Source of the DNA: Chloroflexota bacterium
GTDB taxonomy: Bacteria; Chloroflexota; Anaerolineae; UBA2200; JACIWT01
Assembly: GCA_014360825.1 (NCBI GenBank)
Contig: JACIWT010000016.1
Span: 1 to 49,560 of the forward strand
Reading direction: 5' to 3'
Length of the DNA: 49,560 nt
In this document: positions 34,899 through 42,210 of the stretch, piece after piece
Position numbering within the stretch: the stretch's first letter is position 1
Layout of the letters: every line of letters begins with the position of its first letter
Translations under genes and position numbers: made by a program
The notes under the pieces: generated by a model
What the model was told of the DNA's origin: nothing
The model's database searches: none
Seen by the model: only the letters and a program-made list of their open reading frames with translations

Positions 34899-35819
34899 TC
34901 AGAGTGCTGGCTGCTTGCTGGAAAAACCAACGATGGAATTCTCACTTCCTGCCACTCCGACTCCTAAGGGTGAGATGGCCTGGAGGCATTCTTGTAGAGC
35001 TGCGCGCCAAGATGGCAGGGAAGGCCCGAGACTAGATTCGAGACAAAAGTTTCTCAGAATGCAATAGCGCCCCCTATCGGCAGGCCGATTCAGATCCGCG
35101 GATGCAATAGGTCTAATCCTGACGCCCTCGAGGCCTGCCTGCTTGATTACCTCTTCCACAAACTCGTAACGAGAGCAACTTCCTTCATTGGACATATGAT
35201 AAACGCCATAGAGTTCCGACTCAACCAATTGAGCCATAGTTCGTGCTATATGCACCGTGTAGCCCATTGAGCCGATTTGATCTACTATGCCCGTGATTTC
35301 ACCTTTCTCTTGAACTGTCATCAAGATGTCTACCACAGGGTTCCGCTGGCGTTCTCCGTGTCTTCCGAAGAGCATGGGAAGTCGCACGATAAAATACTTG
35401 TTAAGTAGAGATTCCACCACCCTTTCCGCAAATAATTTGCTTTTCCCATACACATTAATTGGGCCAGTTTCATCAAACTCTGTGTAAGGCTCTCGTTTGT
35501 CCGCTGGATAAACGTATCCCGAACTAGAATAAAGCATGACCGCACCCGCTTTTTGGCATCCCACTGCTACGTTTCTCGTCCCCAGCGTGTTGACCAGATA
35601 CGCTTTATCGGGATTTGATTCGCACTGGTCCAAATCACGAAAACCCGCAAAATGCAATACCAAATCAGGTTTTGCGTCCTGAATAGTGGCAATTGTTGCC
35701 ACAGCATCGGTTACATCTAATTCTTCGTAATCAAGGGGAATAACTTCGTGCTTCTTGGAAAAGACTTCCACTGCATCCAGCCCAAGCAGCCCGCGGGCGC
35801 CGGTGATCAGAACCCTCAT
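34899..35819 (-). CDS. RmlD-like NAD(P)-dependent sugar reductase (short-chain dehydrogenase fold)
   Basis: 306 residues from ATG 35819, with GGGAG 7 bp upstream; codons further up are a basic, Cys-rich stretch unlike the family. RVLITGARGLLGLDAVEVF is the Rossmann Gly-rich loop, and LYSSSGYVYPADKREPYTEFDETGPINVYGKSKLFAERVV supplies the Ser and Tyr-x3-Lys catalytic residues. RmlD reduces dTDP-4-dehydrorhamnose, but no rmlABC genes are near. In this catabolic setting it could oxidise or reduce another sugar or nucleotide sugar. The reading frame is distinctly richer in A and T than genes on either side. Confidence 0.82.
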   Translation of the reverse strand: MRVLITGARGLLGLDAVEVFSKKHEVIPLDYEELDVTDAVATIATIQDAKPDLVLHFAGFRDLDQCESNPDKAYLVNTLGTRNVAVGCQKAGAVMLYSSSGYVYPADKREPYTEFDETGPINVYGKSKLFAERVVESLLNKYFIVRLPMLFGRHGERQRNPVVDILMTVQEKGEITGIVDQIGSMGYTVHIARTMAQLVESELYGVYHMSNEGSCSRYEFVEEVIKQAGLEGVRIRPIASADLNRPADRGRYCILRNFCLESSLGPSLPSWRAALQECLQAISPLGVGVAGSENSIVGFSSKQPAL

Positions 35820-35928
35820 TATGACGCTCCCTTTTGCCAGCAACACCCAGTTACAACAACCCAGACGGCGCGGTGCATAATCTCTCCTCAAAGCACAGCA
35901 GAGAGACTCACTCTTCGGACGCCCCAGG

Positions 35929-36675
35929 CTACATCGCCAGCAGTCTCTCCTTATCTTCCTCAACAGCGCGCAGAATTTTTACAATGTTTGACACAATAAC
36001 ATCCACCATTTTCTTGCCCTTCTCCGCACTGGCTGCCGTAGCATCGCCGTACGTTCCCGTTCTTACAATTCCCTTTGTTGAAAGTGGAACGTAATCATAC
36101 CAAACAGGGAAATCTGGGTACTCGACTTTCGCTTTGTCCATCTGACAGAGATCAGGCCTCAGGGCCAGCATCAACGAAGTCTCAACCTCTGCTGCGTGGA
36201 CCACGCGAGGATGGGCGCGTTTAGTTTCACATATATGCTTGAGGATATAATCCAGTCCCGGATGGAATAGATATAGAACTAGCATTCCCTCTTCGCGCAA
36301 GTTCCTGGCCGCAAACTGAACTGGAGGGACATCTGTCAAATGCCCTATGATCACCGCCACAATATCAATGCCCTGACCCTTAACGCTCCTGCATACATCC
36401 TCCACCATTATTTGGAGGGTCTCCGGACGTATTCCTATGGTCCCCGCATAATGCCTAAACGTGTACACTGGACCATACGGAATGCCGGGAAGCACGAGGG
36501 CATTGACCTGTTCGGCGACCTTCTTTGCGATCTCTTCTGCCAGGATGTAGTCTGTAGCAAGGGGTAGATGATGGCCGTGTTGCTCTGTCGAGCCGACAGG
36601 CAAAAGCGCGATCCTTCTGGTCTTGAGCGCCTCTTCTGCCTCTACCCAAGTCATCTCTCCCAGTACATTTGCCAT
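35929..36675 (-). CDS. Creatininase-family amidohydrolase
   Basis: 248 residues. ALLPVGSTEQHGHHLPLATDYILAEEIAKKVAEQ holds the metal-binding Glu, His and Asp of the family, GPVYTFRHYAGTIGIRPETLQIMVEDVCRSV is the central block, and HAAEVETSLMLALRPDL the closing Glu motif. The usual Asn-Gly-His-Gly-Gly-Asn segment is instead IGHLTDVPP, so the active site differs from creatininase proper. Members act on cyclic or linear amides (creatinine, formamidopyrimidines, mycofactocin precursors). Here it is between SIS copy B (15 bp) and the RmlD-like gene (109 bp), in an amino-sugar setting; it may remove an N-acyl group or open a lactam. Confidence 0.85.
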   Translation of the reverse strand: MANVLGEMTWVEAEEALKTRRIALLPVGSTEQHGHHLPLATDYILAEEIAKKVAEQVNALVLPGIPYGPVYTFRHYAGTIGIRPETLQIMVEDVCRSVKGQGIDIVAVIIGHLTDVPPVQFAARNLREEGMLVLYLFHPGLDYILKHICETKRAHPRVVHAAEVETSLMLALRPDLCQMDKAKVEYPDFPVWYDYVPLSTKGIVRTGTYGDATAASAEKGKKMVDVIVSNIVKILRAVEEDKERLLAM

Positions 36676-36690
36676 TTCTACCCCTTTTTC

Positions 36691-37437
36691 TTACAAATGT
36701 TTGATCCTATCCTTGTACCTCTCGAGGTATTTGGCATTGATTTCAGCCCCACCGGGCACATTTACGGAAACCCAAATGGGGGGTTCCACGCCTCTTTCAG
36801 CCAACATTTGGGCGACCTGAACCATCAGTGCTTGAAGGATAGCCGCGCCGATAACCCCAGAGGTGGGGCCCACTTTGTAAGGTATGCCCTCGAGTTCTAT
36901 GGCCGCATCCCCCAACACCGCCCCGTTATCCAGAACCACATCGGCTACATCCGGGAGCTTCTTGCCACTGGAGTGGCGCGCCTCGACATTGGCACAATAA
37001 AGTAGCGAGAGCAAAGCGATCACTTTCAATCCCCGTGCTTTTGCCTGGATCGCCACTTCCACAGGTACTTCGTTGCGTCCCGACGTGGAGATAATGAGAA
37101 TAACGTCGCCTGGTGTGGTATGATAAGAGTCCAGAATGATTTTGCCATAGGCCTCTTGACGTTCATACCAGTAACAGTTCTCACTCGCCTTGCGCAGTCC
37201 GAGCGTCGGTTCGATCATTGCGTTGGTTGGGGCGAGGCAGCCTGCACGGTAGAAGATTTCCTGCGCCAACAACTGGGAGTGGGAAGTGCCAAAAACATGA
37301 AGGATACCACCCCGAGCCACAGATTGAGCGATGATCTCGGCTGCTTTCAGGATGTTCTCCTTCTGTTTCTCACGAACATCTTTCAGCATGCTCTGAATCT
37401 CGGCCAGGTAAAGTTCAAACGCTTTTTTCTCCGTCAC
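36691..37437 (-). CDS. UPF0309-like SIS-domain protein, copy B
   Basis: 248 residues, paralogous to the protein at 32007-32744: LHVFGTSHSQLLAQEIFYRAGC, DVILIISTSGRNEVPVEVAIQAKARGLKVIALLS, ARHSSGKKLPDVADVVLDNGAVLGDAAIELEGIPYKVGPTSGVIGAAILQA, GGAEINAKYLERYKDRIKHL. The binding-loop Ser residues are kept in both. It starts 12 bp after the EIIA gene, so it is translated with the transporter subunits. Two copies in one cluster suggest either two successive reactions, two substrates or a heteromeric enzyme. Confidence 0.85.
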   Translation of the reverse strand: MTEKKAFELYLAEIQSMLKDVREKQKENILKAAEIIAQSVARGGILHVFGTSHSQLLAQEIFYRAGCLAPTNAMIEPTLGLRKASENCYWYERQEAYGKIILDSYHTTPGDVILIISTSGRNEVPVEVAIQAKARGLKVIALLSLLYCANVEARHSSGKKLPDVADVVLDNGAVLGDAAIELEGIPYKVGPTSGVIGAAILQALMVQVAQMLAERGVEPPIWVSVNVPGGAEINAKYLERYKDRIKHL

Positions 37438-37449
37438 CCCACCCCCTAT

Positions 37450-37947
37450 TCAATGCCCACCGGCGTGTCGGTCTTCTGTGCGCTCATCCGTGTACTTTCT
37501 GATCAGCTGAATAGCCTTTTTGACGTTACTACAGCGGCGAAGAGCGGTTACTGCCTCCTCTTTTCCCAAGAAAGTAGCCAATTCTCTCAAAGCCTGGAGG
37601 TGGGTTTCTTTGTCCACAGCCCCGAACGCGACAACCAAATCCACCGGGTCATTGGCCTCTGAGCCGAATTCGACCGGAGAGGTCAACCTCACCAGACTCA
37701 TACACGCTCGCTTCACCCCATCTTCAGGTCTGGCGTGGGCCAAGGCGATGCCAGGAGCCACCACCATATAAGGGCCATACTCTTCAACGACCTTCACCAT
37801 GGCGTCAATATACCCCGGGGTGATGGACCCTGTCTCCAGAAGAAGTTGCCCTGCCAAGCGGACTGCATGTCGCCAATCCTCAGCCGACAGGCCCAATCGG
37901 ATAGTTCTCTCATTCAGAAGATCGAGTAAGCGGATAGCCGTGTCCAA
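37450..37947 (-). CDS. PTS EIIA component (mannitol/fructose/ascorbate type)
   Basis: About 165 residues from a TTG at 37947 preceded by GGAG; an upstream in-frame ATG (38064) would make the coding region cross a terminator hairpin and add residues absent from the family. RLGLSAEDWRHAVRLAGQLLLETGSITPGYIDAMVKVVEEYGPYMVVAPGIALAHARPEDGV is the EIIA-2 fold with the phosphorylated His in ALAHARPEDG (about residue 71). It receives phosphate from HPr and passes it to the Cys of EIIB. It lies downstream of EIIB and EIIC, separated by a hairpin, and 12 bp before SIS copy B. Confidence 0.85.
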   Translation of the reverse strand: MDTAIRLLDLLNERTIRLGLSAEDWRHAVRLAGQLLLETGSITPGYIDAMVKVVEEYGPYMVVAPGIALAHARPEDGVKRACMSLVRLTSPVEFGSEANDPVDLVVAFGAVDKETHLQALRELATFLGKEEAVTALRRCSNVKKAIQLIRKYTDERTEDRHAGGH

Positions 37948-37990
37948 CGTCGTCTCGCTCCATTCCTCACAATGGTCAGGCTTATCAAAT

Positions 37991-38030
37991 AGAGAGAAAA
38001 GGGGGCCAGTTACACATTGTACTGGCCCCC
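37991..38030 (-). terminator. Intrinsic terminator or attenuator between EIIC and EIIA
   Basis: Read on the minus strand, GGGGGCCAGT (38030-38021) pairs with ACTGGCCCCC (38010-38001), and TTTTCTCTCT follows. It lies 64 bp after the EIIC stop. It could end the DeoR-EIIB-EIIC message or let only part of transcription pass into the EIIA-catabolic genes; no clear new promoter is visible after it. Confidence 0.8.
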
Positions 38031-38093
38031 AGTCCCCTGTGTCAAGTACTCGATAGCCTCTCACTCAGGTGGAGAGGGCACCTACCCCGACTA

Positions 38094-39383
38094 TCAGGGA
38101 AGCCCCAGGAGTTTGGCAATGCCCCAAATGGCAAAGGATGGCACTATGACATCAGGGCAGGTCCAGAACAGGCCCTCTGCGCCCATGCCTGCGAGGTTAC
38201 CAGTGATCTGGAGTTTGTAGCCCAGGCTGATCATGATCCAAGCGGCGAAACACCACCAGAAGCCGCCGAGGACAGCCCCTCGCCTGCCACCGTAGGCGTT
38301 GCCGAAGATGGCCCCCGACCCGCTGGCAAAGAAAGCGGCGATCATGCTGGGGATGGGAATCGGCCAGCCAATAGCCGCCAGGAGAGCAATGGCGACCACC
38401 TGAGCAATACTGCCGGTGATAAGCCCGATCATCAGGGAAGTAGGAGCATAGGGATAGATCACCGGGCAGTCAAGGGCTGGCTTCGAGCCAGGCGCGACCA
38501 CGTCCGCAATGCCCTTAAATGCGGGAACGATCTCTGCAATGAGCATGCGCACACCCTGGATCAAGACGAGCACGCCCGCGGTGAAGCCCAAGGCTTGCAG
38601 GATAGAGAAGACGATCCAGTTTTGGCCGCCACTGAGCTCAGTCACGTAGGCCGGCCCCGCGAAGATCATGGCTAAGATGACGATAACCAGCATGACCAAG
38701 GAGATGGAGATGGACATATCGCGGAAGAAAGCCAAGCCCTCGGGCAACTTCAGGGCCTCGGCACTGTCCTCAGGGTTGCCGACTAGCCTGGCCAGCCACC
38801 CAGCAGTTACGTTTAGCAAAGTCTGGCCGTGACCGAAGGCGATCTCATCCGAGCCAGTGATCTTGCGCATAAAGGGTTGGGCCAGTGCCGGGGCCAAGGT
38901 CATATACAGTCCGTCGGTAATGGAGGCCAGGGCTACCACCAGCCAGAAGGGCAAGCCGAAGGAATGGTAGAGGATGGCGAAAGCGCCGGCGTGGATCCAG
39001 ATCATGTGGCCGGTGAGGTAGATGTACTTCCAAGGCGTGAAACGGGCCAGGAGGATGTGGATGATGTAGCCGAAGAGCATGGTAAGCGAGATCTCGGCAG
39101 CGACTCCGGCGACATTAGCCGCCTGCACTGCGCCCAGACAGCCCTCATCATAGGTCACGAAGCCCTCGACGTGGAAGGCATGGGTGAACATCTGCTGAAT
39201 GGGTACCAAAGCATTGATCAACGCTCCGATACCCACGATCATAATGAGCACCCCCAGGACGGTCTTGAGCACGCCGCTGATGACCTCGCCTGCTGTTTTG
39301 CGCTGGATGAGCAACCCTACCAGCGCAATCAGGCCAAGGATCACAGCCGGTAATCGGATCAATTCGAAAATCAACTCGACCAT
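38094..39383 (-). CDS. PTS EIIC permease, ascorbate/galactitol (UlaA) superfamily
   Basis: 429 residues with about eleven hydrophobic helices. KTAGEVISGVLKTVLGVLIMIVGIGALINAL near the N terminus and DEIAFGHGQTLLNVTAGWLA in the middle match UlaA/SgcC-like EIIC_SGAT proteins. It should move a sugar across the membrane while EIIB phosphorylates it. GGAGG lies 8 bp before ATG 39383. Although relatives import ascorbate or galactitol, the presence of nagA and SIS genes suggests another, N-acetylated substrate here. PTS permeases are not widespread in Chloroflexota, so horizontal gain is plausible. Confidence 0.9.
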   Translation of the reverse strand: MVELIFELIRLPAVILGLIALVGLLIQRKTAGEVISGVLKTVLGVLIMIVGIGALINALVPIQQMFTHAFHVEGFVTYDEGCLGAVQAANVAGVAAEISLTMLFGYIIHILLARFTPWKYIYLTGHMIWIHAGAFAILYHSFGLPFWLVVALASITDGLYMTLAPALAQPFMRKITGSDEIAFGHGQTLLNVTAGWLARLVGNPEDSAEALKLPEGLAFFRDMSISISLVMLVIVILAMIFAGPAYVTELSGGQNWIVFSILQALGFTAGVLVLIQGVRMLIAEIVPAFKGIADVVAPGSKPALDCPVIYPYAPTSLMIGLITGSIAQVVAIALLAAIGWPIPIPSMIAAFFASGSGAIFGNAYGGRRGAVLGGFWWCFAAWIMISLGYKLQITGNLAGMGAEGLFWTCPDVIVPSFAIWGIAKLLGLP

Positions 39384-39504
39384 TGGTTTTTCCTCCTTAA
39401 CTTAGTGAAACGGAAAAATTTCCATACCCAACAGCCTCATTGTCCTACCCTCCCTCTATCACCTCCTTTCTACCATCGGGCTTCGAGCACAGTGCACGGG
39501 CATG

Positions 39505-39786
39505 CTATTTGCCTTGGTACTCTTGCAGAACAGGCACGAGTTTTTCGCGCAACTCCTTCTTGTCAACCAAGTTTCTAATCAGTACCACCTTGGCCGACGT
39601 GCTCTTCAAGTGCATTTCCATGTCGGTAGGAGCCACTACGATGTCTGCCTGTTGGGCCTTGAACGTGCCCAGATCCCACGGCACTACCTCGGCTTTTACC
39701 TGAAGGTCCTTCAGGATCTCCTCAATAAACATCTTGAGCATCATGCTGCTGCCGAAGCCCATCCCGCACAAAGTGGCGATTTTCAT
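39505..39786 (-). CDS. PTS EIIB component (lactose/ascorbate-galactitol type)
   Basis: 93 residues from ATG 39786; an in-frame ATG at 39840 would add an 18-residue stretch lacking similarity to the family. MKIATLCGMGFGSSMMLKMFIEEIL has the phosphocysteine Cys7 and the P-loop-like turn typical of SgaB/GatB subunits; IVVAPTDMEMHL and VVLIRNLVDKKEL follow. It takes phosphate from EIIA-His and gives it to the sugar bound by EIIC. GGAGG is 11 bp upstream. It lies 73 bp after the regulator gene and 121 bp before EIIC. Confidence 0.88.
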   Translation of the reverse strand: MKIATLCGMGFGSSMMLKMFIEEILKDLQVKAEVVPWDLGTFKAQQADIVVAPTDMEMHLKSTSAKVVLIRNLVDKKELREKLVPVLQEYQGK

Positions 39787-39859
39787 GGCAATGATTTCCT
39801 CCTTAACCGCGCCTCTATGCAAATCCCAATTGTAGGGCACCCGCAGGTGATCGTTTTGC

Positions 39860-40621
39860 TTAGGTTAGGATCACCTCTATGCCCAACCTCCTCAGTTCTG
39901 CTACGATGTCCGATGGGGCAGCCGAGTCGGTCACTACTTTGTGAACGGCCGTGACAGGAGCCACCAGAACCGTAGATACCTTTCCAAATTTGCTGTGGTC
40001 GGCTACGAGAATCACCTCTGAGGCGGATTGGATGATAGCCCTGTCGGTCATCGTTTCAGGCAGATAATCGCTCGTTAGACCATCCTGAACGCTGATAGCC
40101 CGCATACCCATGATCACTTTGTTAGCCCGCAACTCTTTCAGGGTCTGCTCTGTGATATGGCCGATCATGGATAATTCTGAGTGGCGCAACAATCCACCTG
40201 TGACTACAACGGTGATCTCCGGCTGGTCTGCCAAGAGGTTAACAATGTTGAGGGCATTGGTAATCACGGTGAGATTCTTCTTGCCGGTGAGGTGGCGAGC
40301 CACTTCGAAGGTTGTCGTCCCTGAGCCCAGGAAAATCGTTTCGCCATCCTGAATCAGTTTTGCGGCTGCCTGTCCGATTCTGCGTTTCTCTTCTTCATTC
40401 TCCATCATTCTCTGGATGATAGGTGGTTCGGGAGTGGCGCGCTCGGCGACGACGGCCCCGCCGTGGGATCGGCGAATGACTCCTTCATCTTCCAGCGCAT
40501 CCAGATCGCGCCGCACAGTCGCCGGGCTGACACCAAATCGCTCGCTTAATTCGGCCACCGTCGCCCGCCGGCGTTCACGGATCAGACGCAATATCTCTCG
40601 TTGACGTTCAGCACTCAGCAT
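39860..40621 (-). CDS. DeoR/GlpR-family transcriptional regulator
   Basis: 253 residues. MLSAERQREILRLIRERRRATVAELSERFGVSPATVRRDLDALEDEGVIRRSHGGAVV is the DeoR-type HTH, and FLGSGTTTFEVARHLTGKKNLTVITNALNIV starts the sugar-phosphate sensing domain. Members are usually repressors lifted by a phosphorylated sugar. As first gene of the PTS cluster with an operator-like inverted repeat over its promoter (40690-40723), it most likely represses its own operon until the PTS product or a later intermediate accumulates. Confidence 0.93.
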   Translation of the reverse strand: MLSAERQREILRLIRERRRATVAELSERFGVSPATVRRDLDALEDEGVIRRSHGGAVVAERATPEPPIIQRMMENEEEKRRIGQAAAKLIQDGETIFLGSGTTTFEVARHLTGKKNLTVITNALNIVNLLADQPEITVVVTGGLLRHSELSMIGHITEQTLKELRANKVIMGMRAISVQDGLTSDYLPETMTDRAIIQSASEVILVADHSKFGKVSTVLVAPVTAVHKVVTDSAAPSDIVAELRRLGIEVILT

Positions 40622-40689
40622 AGTGTGTGCATACCTGCAGGATGGACTTCTTGGATGGGGAGAAAAGAGCCGTATTTGAGCAAATTAGT

Positions 40690-40734
40690 GCTCATTTCTG
40701 CTCTTATTATAGCAGAAATATGCTCGTTTGTCAA
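40690..40734 (-). promoter_or_regulatory. Consensus promoter with DeoR-type operator
   Basis: Minus strand TTGACA (40734-40729), 17 bp, TATAAT (40711-40706): both perfect. An inverted repeat, GCTCATTTCTGCT (40690-40702) and AGCAGAAATATGC (40711-40723), 11 of 13 positions matching across an 8-bp spacer, covers the -10 box and the spacer. Repressor binding there would block RNA polymerase. Confidence 0.85.
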
Positions 40735-40814
40735 TAGGAAACGAGAGAAAATTTGCACACAAACCCAGAAAGTGTAATTTGGTAAACCCAGGGAGTTGGG
40801 AGGGGACAAAGGGC

Positions 40815-40840
40815 TAGGAGCGTATAGCCGTACGCTCCTA
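40815..40840 (-). terminator. Hairpin directly after the LuxR-Kelch gene
   Basis: Perfect 10-bp stem TAGGAGCGTA/TACGCTCCTA with a six-base loop, touching the stop codon at 40841-40843. On the minus strand it is followed by GCCCTTTGT, a weak T-run. Probably ends the region 8 transcript. Confidence 0.6.
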
Positions 40841-42160
40841 TTACAGCCGCGGCAGGTAGATGCGGAAGAAAGTCTGGAAGACGCGGTTCGTGTTCAGATA
40901 GTCGCCACTGAAGCCCCCGACCGCGTAGATCACTGGGCCATCGCCTGTCTGGATGGTGGCTGCGCCCAAGGTGCGCCACTGTTCCAAGACCGGGGTCTCG
41001 AAAGGAGACCAGGTATCTTGCGCCACGTCGTATCGCTCGTTGAAGGATAGGCGGTTGATCCATCCGCCACCGATGGCGTAGAGGCTGCCGTCGGCGGCAG
41101 CCAAGGCCAGCCCGCCCCGACCCTGGGCCATCGGCGCGCGGGATGACCAGGGATTGCTCCCGGCAGCCTCTGCCGCTGGGTCGTACACCTCGCAGAGATC
41201 GAATTCCGTAGCCCCATTGTAGCCGCCCACCACGTAGATCAGTCCGTCGAATTCGACGGCGCTGGCAAAGCCCCGCGCCGTGCTCATAGGCGTGCCCAGA
41301 CTCCAAGTGTCCGCCTCTGGATCGTAGATGTACACCGTGTTCACGTACTGCATCCCATTGTGACCACCGAAAACGTAGAGCCGCCCACCCTCAGCCGCCA
41401 CTGCCGCGGCGAAGAGAGGTTCGGGCAGCGGCGCACCTTGAGACCAGGCATCCTGCAAGGGATCATATATCTCGAGGGCAGCGACGGGTTGTTGAGCCGC
41501 ATCATAGCCCCCGGGGACGTAGATCCTGTCGCCGATAACCGCGGCGGCGATGTTCAGCACCGGCGTGGGCTTGTCTGCTCGCCGAGTCCACGAGTCCGTC
41601 TCGGGGTCGTAAACCTCCACCGCGCCGGTTGCTCCCGTCGGTGTATCGCCTCCGATGGCGTAGATCTGGTCTCGGTAGGCTACAACCGCCAGGCGGGCAC
41701 GGGGGATGGACATAGGCGTGCGCTCCGACCAGCGCGACACAGGGCCTGGTGTGGTGACCACTCCGGCCTGCCACCCTTGGTCACTGAACTGACGGTCGGG
41801 GACCAGCGATTCACTTCCGCGGGGAGGCAGGAGGACGATGACCGCGAGGACGAGCGCAAGGAGTACGAAGGCCACGCGCTGCCAGCCGGCAATGCGCCGG
41901 ATGACGACGGGCTCTGCTGGCATCTCCGCGGGTGGAGGGGCGACTTCGACCCACCCCTCGTGGATAGCGCGGAGCGTGGCCTCGGTGCGCGACTCGACGC
42001 CCAACTTGGCGAAGATATTGCGCAGGTGCACCTTCACCGTGTTGTGGCTGATATGCAGTTGGCGGGCGATCTGGCGGTTGGAAGCGCCGGTAGCCACCAG
42101 ACGCAGGACTTCCAACTCGCGCTCGCTCAGTTCGGCATTGCCCTCAATCTCGGTCATCAT
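40841..42160 (-). CDS. Membrane-anchored LuxR-type regulator with extracytoplasmic Kelch propeller
   Basis: 439 residues. Residues 8-70 are a LuxR/FixJ HTH (LSERELEVLRLVATGASNRQIARQLHISHNTVKVHLRNIFAKLGVESRTEA). Residues about 93-113 form one membrane helix (RVAFVLLALVLAVIVLLPP). From about 145 to 430 there are some six Kelch units, each with Ile/Leu-Tyr-x-(Ile/Val/Phe)-Gly-Gly and 'YDP...W' marks, expected to close into a beta-propeller. The chain ends in FRIYLPRL, like the end of the secreted M23 protein. It should place the DNA-binding domain inside and the propeller outside: a one-component sensor. No receiver or kinase domain. A second ATG at 42157 is an alternative start. It follows the AOR gene by 50 bp. 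Confidence 0.87.
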   Translation of the reverse strand: MMTEIEGNAELSERELEVLRLVATGASNRQIARQLHISHNTVKVHLRNIFAKLGVESRTEATLRAIHEGWVEVAPPPAEMPAEPVVIRRIAGWQRVAFVLLALVLAVIVLLPPRGSESLVPDRQFSDQGWQAGVVTTPGPVSRWSERTPMSIPRARLAVVAYRDQIYAIGGDTPTGATGAVEVYDPETDSWTRRADKPTPVLNIAAAVIGDRIYVPGGYDAAQQPVAALEIYDPLQDAWSQGAPLPEPLFAAAVAAEGGRLYVFGGHNGMQYVNTVYIYDPEADTWSLGTPMSTARGFASAVEFDGLIYVVGGYNGATEFDLCEVYDPAAEAAGSNPWSSRAPMAQGRGGLALAAADGSLYAIGGGWINRLSFNERYDVAQDTWSPFETPVLEQWRTLGAATIQTGDGPVIYAVGGFSGDYLNTNRVFQTFFRIYLPRL

Positions 42161-42210
42161 CCGGCTCGTAGTGTCTCGCTGAGGAAGTCGGCCCCCACAG
42201 AATCATCACA

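Noticed and set aside
37450-38064. Longer EIIA start at ATG 38064
   Set aside because: It would include a terminator hairpin in the coding sequence and adds 39 residues not found in EIIA-2 proteins; TTG 37947 fits better.
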